The position numbers and the translations under genes were made by a program. A DNA stretch of 64,000 bases from Trichopria drosophilae (taxonomy: Eukaryota > Arthropoda > Insecta > Hymenoptera > Diapriidae), in NCBI GenBank assembly GCA_030407085.1, contig CM059585.1, forward strand, positions 12,765,001 to 12,829,000. Reading direction: 5' to 3'. Each line of letters begins with the position of its first letter. Position 1 is the stretch's first letter. Shown piece by piece: positions 11,701 to 23,860 of the stretch. Below the pieces are notes generated by a model that saw nothing but the letters and a program-made list of their open reading frames with translations, was not told the DNA's origin and did no database searches.

Positions 11701-14700
11701 ACAAAACAATAATGTCGAATTTACAAACAATTGCGAAGAAAAATTATTTTTCTTTTCAAAACTTGTATTTTATTTTTCCATTTTTATCAACGATGTTACA
11801 ATATTCTGTAATGTCAATGTTTATCAGATTCAATTCTATGACCCAAAAGCACAGTTTTAAAAAATAAAAAATAGTTTTTGTCTCATGTGATTTGTAATTT
11901 TTAAAAATACATATCGAATATGTCTGAAAAAAAAGTTTCTTTGGAAAGTATACTAAACACGAATAAAGAGATCCACAATCCGGTCAGGGAGGCCTCACAA
12001 CTCTAGTCGAATGGGATTACGCTGCAAAACGTACTTACGTATTGCGTGTACGATTTTTATAAAATACTGTAATTTTTTGCGTTAAAACTTTGGATTAGGA
12101 AACCGCAACACCTAAAACAATTTAAATTTTTGTAAAGTGATTGTACTTCGTTTATAATTTTTTTAGTTTAATGAATAATTATAAGTAAATGAATCTTATA
12201 TTTTCTATATAATATTTCGTTCTTACACTTTATTTTTAATTGTAATCAATACTGGGTGTAATTATGTTCAATATTTGATAACAATATTGTCAGCAAAACA
12301 TTCGAAGTTACATTTTCTTAATAAATCATTTGCTAGCCAATAGGCGATCAGAAGACTGAGTACTAGCGCTTCGGGCGGCAATTCTGTAACTACTCCAGAG
12401 TCTTAGATTGTAGTATAATTCTACTACCAACGCTTTTTAGCTCCTAAAGGTTTATACTTTGAAAATTCGAAATGTTATTGTTTATATTATTGTTAAACAA
12501 AGAATTAACATTAATATTTAATATTTATTCGTATTCAAGAGACTTTTTTCTTTAGTTAAAACTTTCAAATAGCTGCCGATTCCATTAAATTCGTTCTCTT
12601 GTATTACAATGCTGTTATAAAAAATATGAAAAATTCAAAATGTCAAATTAATAATAATTTATTTATTTCTGAATAAGAAACATTTGATCATCATCAAAAT
12701 AACGACTTAAATCATATCTGTTATTTAGGTATCTGCTAGTTACTACAGCTACGTATAATATGGTTGGATTAAAAACGGATAAAGATGTGATATACAATTC
12801 TCTGCCCTTGTATCACCTTGCAGGAGGAATAGCCGGTACGGGCTGTGCCCTGAGTAAGGGTGTTCCAAGCGTCCTAAGAACCAAATTTTCAGTTTCCGCA
12901 TATTGGACCGATTGCATTAAATATAACTGCACGGTAAGAAAATATTTTAAAATTTCGATGTTTAGTGTTCTGAAGCATAACGATAAAGTCGTCGACTTGT
13001 TAATTGGATCGTCGCGAGTTCAAATCCGTTTTCCATCAGTTTTTTTTTCCTTAATGTCTTTTATTTAATAGTATTTATATTATAAGAATGTGTGTTGGTG
13101 TATGTGGGTTATGAAATAAGATAACACCTTGTTAAATAAGTAAATCAATTAAATAAGGATTGAAATACTAGAAAATTGACACTCCCAAATTTTCAGTTTA
13201 TTTCCATCCAGAAAATTAATTGGAAAATTTCACTTGTCCATGTTTATTTAATCGGTTTTTGTGTATCAGGTCGCTCAGTACATTGGCGAAATGGCCCGCT
13301 ACTTGCTTTCCGCACCGCCCCGTCCAACGGATTCAACCCATCCAGTTAGAATCGTATTCGGAAATGGCATGAAGCCGTTAATTTGGAAATCATTTATGGA
13401 TCGTTTCAAGATCAAACAAGTCGGCGAAGTATACGGATCTAGCGAAGGAAATGCCAATATGAGTGAGTTTTCCGAAAATTATTACCTTTATGGACATTTG
13501 CTTCCATCACGTTTTCCCATTGAAAACAATAATCTCTTGTTCTGTTCGTTTATAATTAAAGTCAATTTATGAAGGCCAATGTTCTATCTAGTTTCAAGTT
13601 CCTATTTTTTAATTTAGTCTTTAACGGAAATGTATCATCAAGTTATAATACTTGGAAATTATTAAACCCTATTGCATCATTTTTTTTATATTATCTTAGC
13701 CCTAACCTCAAAATAATAAATTACAATTGAAATGTATTTAATTTACAGTTAATGTAGATAATACCGTTGGAGCGATAGGATGTATACCATCATTTTTGCC
13801 AAAAAGGTATCATCCAATGGTTATTGTCCGTTCACATCCCGACACTGGTGAACCAATAAGGGGTCCAGATGGTTTTTGTATTCGTGCAGAACCACGTAAG
13901 TAACTCTTCTTTTTATGAAGTGTTTGGGTTTGTTATCGTATTGCGAATCATGAAGTCAAAGAACTTTAATTACAAATGTTTCCTACGTTTTTTTCTGCCG
14001 AAATTTGTGTTTGCTATCACTTTTCAACTTCTCTTTATTGTCATGTCTTGGATCTTTATCTTAATCAATGAATGGTAACTCCAGAAAGATTTTTGAAGAT
14101 GAAAACATTTTTTGATGGAATATTAATAGATGGTGTTAATTGCAGATGAACCAGGGATGTTGGTAGGAGTGATAAAACAAGGTGATGCATCTCGAGAGTT
14201 CAACGGATATGTGGATAAAGAAGCGTCCAGAAAGAAAACAATAGAAAATGTTTTCGTCAAAGGGGACAAAGCCTTTTTGTCAGGTAATAATTGATTGTTT
14301 AAATTTATATCAAATTTCAATTGTAGATGCCTCGTTTGCTTTCAATGCTGCAGAAATGTTTTAGAGACTGTTTTGTCTCTGACTGAGCTCAAAATGTTCA
14401 GGGCACTTCTTTTAAAGCCCAAACAACATTAAGTCCAATTTCCTCTCCGGAACTTAAAGATGGTTTTATATCATTGGTACTAGAAAAGATATATGTTCAG
14501 TGTTCTTTGAAGGTAGGGATGATTTTACTTTTGGAGAACTTGCTGGGATAATATTGAAACAAATTCCTTGTTGGTCTTTCTTATGATAAGAACCTTCCTG
14601 ACAAATCTTATCCTGCTGATAAGGGTAATACTGAAAACAAACGTGGCATCCAACAATACTGGCCGATACAGACCAATTAGCATTACTTTAATATCAATTT

Positions 14701-15258
14701 CAATTTCAGGAGACATTATGATAATCGACGAGTTTAGGTACTTCTATTTCAAAGACAGAACGGGTGACACCTTCAGGTGGAAAGGAGAAAATGTGGCAAC
14801 AGCCGAAGTCGAAGGAATCGTGAGTAACGTAGCTGGCCACAGGAGTACAACAGTATACGGAGTTTTGGTAATGAAACTTATTTTTATTACTTTCATTTAT
14901 TAGGTTACATTTTCGTGAAATATTATCTAACATTTAAAAAATTTTGAAGGTTCCCGGAATGGAAGGTAGAGCAGGAATGGCAGCGATCGTTGATCCAGAC
15001 CGTCACCTGGACTTTAAAGCGCTGGCAGCCGGCCTCGACAAAGCCCTACCGGCCTATGCTAGACCAATTTTCCTACGAATAGTCAAAGAACTGGAACTAA
15101 CTAGTACTTTTAAATTAGCAAAGATCACCCTCCAAAAGGAAGGCTTTGACCCCAACAAGATTCAAGATAAAATGTACTTCAGATCCGGTAATATGGATTT
15201 CGTTGAAGTCACTCCAGAACTCTACGAGCAGATCATTTCCGGCAACAGGAAGTTATAG
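8684..15258 (+). CDS. Fatty acid transport protein / very-long-chain acyl-CoA synthetase (SLC27A family)
   Basis: FATPs are membrane acyl-CoA synthetases that trap imported fatty acids as acyl-CoA by an ATP-dependent adenylate step. Exons: 8684-8736 (tentative), 9504-9654, 9884-10121, 10236-10458, 12729-12933, 13270-13462, 13749-13895, 14146-14283, 14710-14867, 14950-15258. All junctions are GT-AG and phases agree throughout, giving 604 residues; human FATP4 is ~643. Landmarks: P-loop-like YTSGTSGLPKA at 205-215, FATP-type NSLPLYHLAGG and DCIKYNCT in exon 5, QYIGEMARYLL at 293-303, YGSSEGNANM at 345-354, and the hallmark DRTGDTFRWKGEN at 466-478 followed by AEVEG. The protein ends GNRKL, like the EEKL end of FATP4. 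Family assignment is secure, the paralogue (FATP1 or FATP4 type) is not. The first exon is the only weak part. The neighbour golgin-97 is convergent and functionally unrelated. Confidence 0.95.
10476..10740. mobile_element. 265-bp palindromic MITE inside FATP intron
   Basis: The left end ATATGTGACGCGTTCTGAAG is mirrored at the right by CTTCAGAACGCGTCACATAT. Near-perfect terminal inverted repeats run ~65 bp, through AAAGGGACCTAAGCGTCCG. The interior contains a GCGGCCGC palindrome. It sits 17 bp downstream of a splice donor in the 2.3-kb intron between the exons ending 10458 and starting 12729. No ORF is present. The superfamily is not certain. Confidence 0.8.
10741..12728. other. Rest of the long FATP intron
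   Basis: AT-rich, with no recognisable gene. An AAGATGGCGG box lies at 10944-10953. The intron ends at a TTATTTAG acceptor before 12729. It is ten times longer than most other introns of the gene, partly because of the MITE at its 5' side. Confidence 0.5.
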
Positions 15259-15960
15259 GCGAAAGGAGAAATTACTTTCTTCAACGAAAGTGTTCTTACT
15301 AAACTATATAAAAAAATAGGACAAATTCGACTCTGATCGTCTCGGAGTAGCTGCTAAGCCTCGACGACCAAGTTTAGTAGTGAAGGCAACATCGCCACAT
15401 CGTTGTGGGATCTACTAAAAAAAACAAGAAATTTATAAATTCCTTTCGTCGGCGAGACGAGATTCTACTCTTAAAATTTCCCTGGGGACAACGTTCCTGC
15501 AGGGTGTGGCGAAATCGGCCAATAGTCTACTTAAACTAGAATTTTCCTTTGCGAACTACTTCCTGTAGTCTTTTAACGAATAGGGTCGCGTTAAGGGAAA
15601 TTTTTACGAGGATGCGTGAACAAATAAGATGCCTTCGGCTTGGTCCAAAGCGAAAGGACAGTCGCGATTTGCGTATACTTTTATACAAACGAGATCCTGA
15701 AGCGTCTTTTTGACAATGAAAAATGTGTGCACAATTCCCGACTTACCCTCAGTTGAAAAGAACCGATAAATACAAACCTGCGCCGTGAATCACTGATCGA
15801 TGAATCAATTTCACACGAGTAGTTTGTAAAAATTAATATATAGAATATTTTAATAAATCAAGTCAATATCAAACGATTCGTCGGCGAAAATACGCGTCAC
15901 CGACGGTATGACGTACCGTCGGTCCGGTTTATGTAATAAATATAAAATAATTTTTCTGAT
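15259..15960 (+). terminator. FATP 3' UTR with poly(A) signals and hairpin
   Basis: Two AATAAA signals lie at 15852-15857 and 15935-15940, 600-680 bases after the stop. Just before the second is a perfect 10-bp stem, ACCGACGGTA at 15899-15908 pairing with TACCGTCGGT at 15914-15923 around a 5-base loop. The exact cleavage site cannot be read from sequence. Confidence 0.55.
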
Positions 15961-16997
15961 CTACTCATCGATAGATTCCCGTCAGTGATTGCGGTTTCAG
16001 TTTCTGCAGAGGCACTGCGATAACAATAACATTTTTTTACAGATTTTTTATCGGTTTTCTCCAACTGGGTGGATTTGAGTGTACATAAACGGGTTCAAAA
16101 TTCGTTGACAACGACGAAGTGAACACTGAGCGCATAAAGGTTTTCGCTTTTCCTCCATTCCCCACCAAGACCGACTTTTAATTCCTTCGATAACAAATCG
16201 AATCGTTTTCGTTTACATGTAGTTTGTTAATTCGACAAAATTGAATAAGTCTATACCGTTACAGTCACTATCGTTAAGTCATTATAGAGAAGTCCTTGAT
16301 TTCAACATGCAACGTCCATAGTAATTTTGTGAAGTTCTTGGGTTTTAATAGTACGCGGCGCTAACTGAACTCGTCCTTTCTTTTTCCGAAACACTCGTCG
16401 GATAGTACGTTTAATTTCTTAGGCGGAAACGCGAATGGAGCTTACGTCAGATACAATGCGTAGCGCTTAATACTTGAGAATAAAACTACACTATTTTATA
16501 AACTTTAGCGTGTTTTCAGAAAATAAGTTGATGGTAATATTGTATACTAGTAGGAAGGAGTGCACGGAAGCTTGCGACATACCGTTAAGACAACAAATTT
16601 TTGTTTCGAGGCAATAAATATGGGGCAATCGATACCAATCGTATAACTTCAGGGCTGCAGCTAGGTCGCTGAATGTACGGTAAGACTGAATGCTACGAGT
16701 GAACTGTTGATTTTTGTTGGATGTAAATAAAACGGAATTTAAATCAAAATGACTTTGTATTGTCAGAAAAATCATCTTTTTCCCTTTCATTCCCATCTGG
16801 TGTCTTAAGGGAACACAATCGTTAAGGAGTTAGTGTGCGCGTTTCTTAAACTAATCGTTCCATCGAGTTTGAATTGACATTCTTGAATTTTTTTTGTTTA
16901 TTTCCATTAAAGATTCAAAAACAATACCCTGCAAAATTATGTCTGTATGAAATTCGGGACTGCGATCGACAGAGATCGGTAGTTGTATCATCAACGG
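15961..16997. other. Intergenic, no recognisable features
   Basis: A 101-codon minus-strand ORF at 16491-16796 has no recognisable motif, no splice context and ordinary composition. No gene is called. Confidence 0.35.
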
Positions 16998-17296
16998 TAC
17001 AGTAGACTCCCGCGTTAGTGGCGTCCCGCATTAGTGGCGTCCCGCGTTAGTGACGCGATGGAACCCCGTGTTAGTGGCACTTCTCGGAATCTTTCCATCC
17101 CCGCCATGTCGCCAGCCGCCTGAGGGGCGTGGCCTAATAAGGTACGGGCCCCAGGCGCGTGATTTGAATTACGTCACGTGACTGCAGGACTGCAGTCTAG
17201 CGGGGGAAGGGATATTTCTCCTACTTCCGCCACTAACACGGGGATTGAGGGGAGGGCTCGGAACCGAGCACGCCACTAACGCGGGAGTCTACTGTA
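16998..17296. mobile_element. pogo-like MITE with GTTAGTGGCG subrepeats
   Basis: The left end TACAGTAGACTCCCGCGTTA is mirrored by TAACGCGGGAGTCTACTGTA at the right. Inside the left arm the word CGTTAGTGGCG recurs three to four times in tandem. It is GC-rich against an AT-rich background. TA flanks and CAGTA tips fit pogo-type elements. No ORF is present. Confidence 0.8.
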
Positions 17297-17612
17297 TTTT
17301 TCTGTAATCGATGGTCGTGAATGGGAACCATTTCCTAGTAGATATTCTGGAAGTGTTCTCTGGAGCAAATAGTTTGTTTGGCTCAGTAAATGTCTCAAAC
17401 TACATTAATTTTGCAGAGAAATTCGACGGGATTTAAGACTGTTTCTCCAAAAAATCGAAGTAGCAAAAAACCTTAAAGTAGTGAAGTGCATATAAATTTT
17501 ACGATTGAGGCTTCTAAAGATTTTATGGATGGAACATTTTCCAGTACAACAGATGTGTCATTTTACTACTTTTATGTATATATTATTCTATTCAAATAAG
17601 ACATTTGTCTTA

Positions 17613-18159
17613 TTAAGGGCCTTCGAGCGACCTGGGATTGGGTAAGGGGCTGTCAAAAAAGCGAGAAAACTTTGTGCGATTAAGATCCCGGTCAGTCTGA
17701 AAACAGCTATTGCTGTGGCTCGCCCTTTGGCATTTTTGTATTATTTATATCCTGTATTCGTTTTTGTAATTGCCAATAAAGACGTGATTATTATTATTAT
17801 TATTACAATTTTTTGCAAAAATCGATTCAGCATCACAAGGGCTCCTGGGTGAAGTATTTTTGTAAAGATTTGTCTCTTAGAAGTAGGAGAAAAAGAACCT
17901 CAAAATGTTAGGCCTCTGCTTTATCTCCGTCTAACCCAATGACATGCCCATGATGTAAAACTTTCAGGTTACCTTTCTACTACTTCTTACCGATAAATCT
18001 TTACAAAATTACTTCACCAGGGAGCCTTTGTAATGCGGAATCGATTTCTATACAAAAATTCGTGAAAAAGCTGCAAACGAATAAATCTTAACCGTACAAA
18101 GTTTTCTCGCCCTGTTGACAGCCCCATTACCCCACCTAGGGTCACTCGAGGACCCTTAA
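17613..18159. mobile_element. TTAA-bounded foldback element carrying a retroelement insertion
   Basis: TTAA at 17613 is followed by GGGCCTTCGAGCGACC. The right end has GGTCACTCGAGGACCC before TTAA at 18156. The arms share GGGCTGTCA and GCGAGAAAACTTTGT and pair on to a centre near 17920. The left arm is interrupted at about 17687 by a non-LTR fragment, and the right arm shows the uninterrupted version (AAATCTTAACCG). Confidence 0.75.
17687..17804 (+). mobile_element. 5'-truncated non-LTR retrotransposon 3' end
   Basis: About 120 bases beginning CCCGGTCAGTCTGAAAAC run into CCAATAAAGACGTG and a tail of ATT trinucleotides (17787-17804). An AATAAAG close to the 3' end followed by a simple trinucleotide tail is typical of severely 5'-truncated I/R1/Jockey-like LINE copies in insects. 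It lies inside the left arm of the foldback at 17613-18159 and breaks its symmetry. The clade cannot be told from so short a piece. Confidence 0.65.
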
Positions 18160-18827
18160 ATTCGTTTCGTCCAAAATTGTTCTCATAGAACATGATAATT
18201 AATAATAGAGTCTCTGATACGCACAATCAGTTTCAGAATACGTGTGAATTTTTTCAGAATTGTAAAGGCTGGCTCTCCCTATAGTGGTGCTATCTATTGA
18301 TATCTCAGCAAACTACAAATTATTCAGAATTGCTCGAAATTTTCAATACGTGTGAATCATATTTCTGAATTTAGAAACAAAAATATCCAGCCAATTCAAC
18401 AGCTCTAAAAAAACGACTACGCCATTGCAATCACTGATCAAACAGTAGCAAAACGTCTACCAACAATAAATAATTCGATTACTACAAAAACCTTTGAAAG
18501 GGACCAACTAATTACATCGTTGACCCTTACATACATCCAAGATTTGTTCGAAGAAATTCGACGCAAAAATAAAAGACACCTCAATAGAGAAGTTTATTTC
18601 AATAATGAAAACAATCTTTTTTAGTTTTTCTTTTAACTTTATAATGCACATTTAACTTTCTAGAAGAATGAAACTGATCAGACAATCTCTAGGATGCGAA
18701 TGAAAGGTTTTCCCCTTCTTTTTCCTTTATGGAGTTTATGGGGGTTTCACCTTTCGTATAAATAGACGCTTATAATCAAATTATTATTAGCGCTGAAGAA
18801 GTCAAATTGTATCGAAATAGACGATAT
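18160..18827. other. Intergenic, no recognisable features
   Basis: AT-rich sequence without a supportable gene. Confidence 0.35.
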
Positions 18828-18917
18828 TTAACCCCCCTGTGCTCCAGGACGAGTATACTCGTCCAAAGTACATTGTTCCTTTATGGGAAAAGAAAAACTG
18901 GTGCACAGGAGGGTTAA
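18828..18917. mobile_element. 90-bp piggyBac-type micro-MITE
   Basis: TTAA at 18828 then CCCCCCTGTGCTCC; GGTGCACAGGAGGG then TTAA at 18914. A perfect 18-bp palindrome, GGACGAGTATACTCGTCC, sits just inside the left tip. The whole unit is 90 bp including both TTAA copies. A 65-codon ORF starting at 18839 crosses its right boundary and is not supported as a gene. Confidence 0.7.
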
Positions 18918-20071
18918 TAAAACTCGGATTTTTAAACTTTTTATTTTACGAACCTTTCCGAATGAAAGACCGACAAAACGAAGAAAGTCTAATTGAAGAT
19001 ATTTTTGAATCCTTCAATAAGAATTTAGAAGGATAGAATGCGATATTTTCAAATGCTTCCGTATCGTTCCGTAAAACATACAATTGCAACTTATTTCAAT
19101 GTTCATCAAAACGAGCTTTATTATTCTATTTTTAGTAAAGCATATACAATGTTCTCTGTATTTTTGCCATTGGAAAGGTTAATGTTCACAAAATCCCCTA
19201 AGTATTTCTGAAAAAATTATGGTTATATCGTATAATTAAAAAAAATTGGTTATATTTTTTTATTATTTGTAGGTATACCATCAGCTAGATATGAGCCTCG
19301 ATATCTATGTCCAGAATGAGTCCCGTGGAGGCTGGTTGACCTTCAACCCCTTAAATTTTTTTTTTCGTTTTTATTGTTAATTTGTTATGGAAATTAAAAA
19401 AAAACTTAATTCACTAAATTACTTCAATATTTAGAACAGTTTCCGCGAAACGCTTCTAGAGGAATCAGAAAGCCATCATCCACTTTACCATCGCAGCAAT
19501 TATTAAGAAGGATTCAAAATATATACATCGATGCTTCATTCGGAATATGGAAGAATTCGCGATATAATTGGTACGTAGAAGCATATACAGTAGAAGGCAA
19601 GAACAAGATAGTCAACCCTTGCGATAGGATTTAAAATGATAATAGAAGATTATTCAGAAAATTACAGAAATAGATTTCAAAGCTCAGAAATTAATCATTT
19701 TTCGTTTGATGCTATGGGAATTTGATTGTTACACGAACTCATCCACCCGGAACACCTTTGCATTATAAATTTAAAACTGTAAAAACGTTAAAATTTGCTT
19801 CTGAATAGATAGAGCTTCATAGTACCGTTAATAAAGTATATGCATTATGTCTAGTCAATGAAATTTTTTATGCAGCTTATAAAAACCCTTAAAAGCGTCA
19901 AAACATTTTGTACAAATTCGTTCTTTGATCCGGGTTAAAATATTCATTTTAGTTTTGGAGTAATTTTGCTCTATCTTCTACCATTGTCGATACGGCATCG
20001 TTAGAGTGAAAAATGTACCTGTTTTGTCACTTTTAACAGTTTTTATATACTATATAAATAATTTCATTCAC
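18918..20071. other. Intergenic, no recognisable features
   Basis: AT-rich, with no gene or clear repeat recognised. Confidence 0.35.
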
Positions 20072-20299
20072 CCTGCTTAAAAAAACGGATAGGAATGGAC
20101 GCACATGGATAGAAATGTTATCCAAAATTCGATCATTTCTATCCATTTCAATCCGTTTCTATCCAATACACTCATATTTGTCCGAAAATATTCATAAAAA
20201 GTATTACAACTTAATCCAATTTTGTAAGAATCTATAAAAACCACTAAGTTCATCCATTTTTATCCGACCTAACGGATACACATACTTTCTACTTTCATC

Positions 20300-20720
20300 C
20301 GAAGACTCTGTCTTATCCGTTTCTGTCCACTAATCGTAACCAGATCCTATCCAATCTAATCCACTGTATCATCCGAAACTGAAATGTGCAATTCTATCCA
20401 TTTGTATCCTATCGATTGAACGCCAATCCTTTCCACTTTAATCCAAAGACTCTATCTTATCCGTTTCTGTCCACTTATCGTATACAGATCCTATCCAATC
20501 TAATCCACTGTATCATTTGAAACTGAAATGTGCAATTCTATCCATTTGTATCCTATCGATTGAACGCCAATCCTTTCCACTTTAATCCAAAGACTATCTT
20601 ATCCGTTTCTGTCCACTAATCGTATACAGATCCTATCAAATCTAATCCACTGTATCATTTGAAACTGAAATGTGCAATTCTATCCATTTGTATCCTATCG
20701 GTTGAACGCCAATCCTTTCC
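20300..20720. repeat. Tandem repeat, ~143-bp unit, about 2.9 copies
   Basis: The landmark CTTATCCGTTTCTGTCCAC recurs near 20312, 20456 and 20598. Between landmarks the units match closely, including TGTGCAATTCTATCCATTTG and ATTGAACGCCAATCC. The array lies inside the TIR element at 20072-21540. Confidence 0.85.
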
Positions 20721-21103
20721 ACTGTCATATATCTTATCCGGACGAAAATGGATACAGTTGTCATCAAGAGATCGGATAGAAACGTATTCACTTGCGAGGA
20801 GAGCATCCGGATGATAATGGATACAGTTGTCATCAAGAGATCGGAAAGAAACGTATTCACTGGCAATGAGAGCGCCCGGACGATAATGGATAGAGGTGTA
20901 ATCACGAGATCGGATAGAAACCTATTACATTTAGTACGGACAATAAATGGAAAGAATTGGATAAAAATGAAACGGATGGAACATGATAAACTTGTACATG
21001 GTAGATTTCGGATTAATATGTAGATATTAATTTGAGATACTCATCATTTGCGGATGGAACCGGATTGGAACTTTTCGTAAATCAGTTGGATGTAAACGTA
21101 TTG

Positions 21104-21432
21104 TGGGTGCGGGTCGAAAAACCGACAAATCAAAAAGCCGACAGGTCAAAAAACCGACAGTCAAAAAGCCGACACATAAAAAAATAGATTCATCGTCAGA
21201 AGAACAGTCATTTTCTGAACTGTCGGTTTCTTGACTGTCCGCTTTTCGATTGTCGGTTTTGCGACCTGTCGGCTTTTTTATTTGTCGGTTTTTTGACCCA
21301 CACCCAAAACCGACACTTCAAAAAATGATAATCCGCTTGTCGATGTGTCTAGTTTTTTAGATGTCGGCTTTATGACTATCGGTTTTTTGACCTGTCGGCT
21401 TTTTTATTTGCCGGTTTATCGACAGGCACCCC
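21104..21432. mobile_element. 329-bp MITE with CCGACA words and 6-bp target duplication
   Basis: GTATTG occurs at 21098-21103 and 21433-21438, directly bounding the insertion. The arms are ~50-bp inverted repeats made of alternating AAAAACCGACA and AAAAAGCCGACAGGTC words. An internal GACCCACACCC near 21296 looks like a further terminus, suggesting an element inserted in or duplicated within another. No ORF is present. Confidence 0.8.
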
Positions 21433-21540
21433 GTATTGTTTCTCTATCCAATATTCGGATAAAGAATGATTAAAATAATACGTTTAGAAAACAGGACGCA
21501 AGCGGATTGACTTGTAATCCTATCCATTTTTCTAAGCAGG

Positions 21541-23710
21541 ACACTAGACATAATACATACACTTTCTACACAGTTTCAACAAACTAAAAAGTATACGAAA
21601 AATCGGTGTACGATTTAGTACGAAATAAGTCTGTTTCTTTCCCGCTCTTTCAGTTGAATGCGCAATACATAATTGCACATAACCTCAAAGAAACGATTGC
21701 TTTGGATTATCGAATGATTTGAACTCAAAACTCTAAAAAAGAACAGTTCTTCGAGAATTACGAAATACGGAAAACGATATAAATAATTCTTCGATTAAAT
21801 TGACAGAATTTAAAGCTATTCTAAGCCGCAACAAATCAATTTTTGGGGTGTGTTAAATACGGTATCGTATAAGATCGAATGAATTCATTTCTGGTATTAC
21901 TGGTCGTATAAAATAGTATAAATTCGAATAAGAATCTCGGATAATCAATACGCCACTAGCAAGAAACAGAATTTTGGTTTATTGGGGTACTAGGAAACTG
22001 TACACGGAAAGAAATTACAAGCCACGGTTTCTTTACATTGCCAAGTTATCACTGCTTGGGCCCTTTTAGAGAATCACGGCTTGTCGATAAAGTAGGGTAT
22101 ACGGGGCTGTTCGGTGTAGATAGCTTTGGGTGTCCATTTGGTTTACCATTGCCAAGCAACAGCTGCTTGGCTCCCGAGTTTCTTGAGCTTAGCCGAATTT
22201 CGGCGCTGTAGGTACTTTTAATTTTTCTCCGTGTATCTATTAAAAATCCCCAGTTTGGGCGAACCATTCTACCAACATTTTTTCAGTGCATACGAAGAAA
22301 AGTTTAAGACAGAAGTTGTATCATAGGAGACAACTGGTTTACGAAAGCAAGAGATCTGTTTTATATTGGCTTTCCGCACTGCGTTTCTCTTAGTTTGATA
22401 TGAGTATCGTCTCAAACCAATACAATAGCCATCTCAATGTTTACATGCGGCAGTACTCTCACTATTCCCAATGGTCCTGGAGTAATATTTATATTATGAT
22501 TTGGAACGACAGTTCGCTTTCAGTCTGAGCCACTGTTGTCTCTGCTGTACTGCCGTGGGCAATACCGGTGTTCTCTCAAACTTCTCTGAGTGTAGTTGAG
22601 TCATAAATGCAGGCCATACAGTTTAAACTGGATTCCGAACCACTATTTTTAGTTACCACTTGCAACTAAGGTAATACACCTGTTATTGCTAAGATCTTCA
22701 TTACAGATGTCGCTTTATAAGCTCTTCTTGTTCTTATTAGAAAATAAAGTAATTTTGTCTTTCCAACTGGAGGCTGTGAAGGCACAAACAAAAAGAAAAA
22801 GGGAAAGTTCAAAAAGGAAAAGAAGGAAACTTTTATAAAAAGGAAAACAACACCGGGAAAGAAACCCCATTGCTATGTGGGATTAACTAATTAAATGTCA
22901 GGATCGAAAGGTTACAAACATGCAAATAAATACAAGCAACCAAATTATTTTATTTCTTCCTTCTCTGTCCAATTTTAAGTTTTGTTTGTTTGCATAAGTT
23001 ATAAACATGACTAATAATTGAACTAACGCAATATTCTACTACACATACATGTTATCCCCATAGCCAAGATTTCTGACAACTTGCAATAATTGTACTTATA
23101 GGATGAAATCGTCGATGAGTTAATAAAATGAATGTTTAGCTTTCAGAATACTCATGGAATCACTTCCACCAAAAGCTAATGTTGATAGACTAGAAATTTC
23201 CTTTTCGATTAGCATTAGATTCAAGTTTTCAAAAATGACCATGACTTGGGATACACGCCCGTGCAAATAAATAAATTATTTTAATACTCCTTCCACAGAA
23301 ATTCATTGCCTAAAAAAATCGTTGAACTTTACAAATTTCGAATAAAAGTAATATTGTAAAACTACATTCCAGATCAATATCACATGTTAAAAGCTAATGT
23401 CGGATATCTACAATACACGTTTTTCATTATTTATACAATTTTGAGTAACGGATCGTTCCTACAATATTTTAACGTGATTAATAAGTTACAAGTTTACATG
23501 TACAACGATATAAGAAAATCAATTGTGCTTTCTTTCTTCGTTCGCACAAGGCGTAATTGCAAAACTCGACATGTTCTTGTTAAGAAACCAAGAACCTCGA
23601 GCGGTGGAATGTAAAGAGACACGTCTCTTACAAAAATACTAACGGTTGACGAGACACTGACGTCTCGTTAGGAATATTATAAATACCGATCATTTAACAT
23701 TGTCCGAAGC
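21541..23710. other. Intergenic between FATP and golgin-97 3' ends
   Basis: No gene is recognised. Two TTGCCAAG...GCTTGG motifs occur at about 22037-22060 and 22148-22172. A purine-rich run of AAAGAAAAAGGGAAAG type lies at about 22770-22870. A 72-codon minus frame at 22049-22267 has no family resemblance that can be seen. Confidence 0.35.
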
Positions 23711-23716
23711 TTTATT
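23711..23716 (-). terminator. Poly(A) signal of golgin-97
   Basis: TTTATT on the given strand is AATAAA on the minus strand, 145 bases after the golgin-97 stop codon. It is the nearest canonical signal seen downstream of the stop. Confidence 0.5.
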
Positions 23717-23860
23717 TTATCATGTTTCGAGACTTGATAGCCCTAAGCCACTGTGGCTCTATAATTTTTACACAGTCATTGCTTAACTCCTCGATTTCAC
23801 GATGGTTGTACGAATTGACTTGGAAAAACCACTTTGACTATCGATGTGAATACCTCACTA

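Larger units (their letters stand above)
20072..21540. mobile_element. 1.47-kb TIR element built from tandem subrepeats
   Basis: The left tip CCTGCTTAAAAAAACGGATA is matched at the right by the reverse complement of CCTGCTTAGAAAAATGGATA, a ~23-bp terminal inverted repeat. The left half carries ~142-144-bp tandem units (about 20300-20720) rich in ATCC. The right half carries three ~68-bp units (about 20738-20935) rich in GGAT. A second MITE is nested at 21104-21432. No transposase is seen: the open frames across the subrepeats (for example 20642-20905 minus and 20748-21023 plus) are repetitive and overlap on both strands. Confidence 0.75.

Noticed and set aside
18839..19036. 65-codon ORF with a plausible charged tail
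   Set aside because: It starts inside a 90-bp MITE and crosses its boundary; no similarity to a known protein could be recognised.
20642..21023. Overlapping repetitive ORFs on opposite strands (KRSDRNVFT-type repeats)
   Set aside because: The repeats in the peptide are the ~68-bp tandem DNA unit; no family or splice context is seen.
22049..22267. 72-codon minus-strand ORF between FATP and golgin-97
   Set aside because: It has no recognisable motif, splice signals or homology, and the region contains repeated TTGCCAAG/GCTTGG words.
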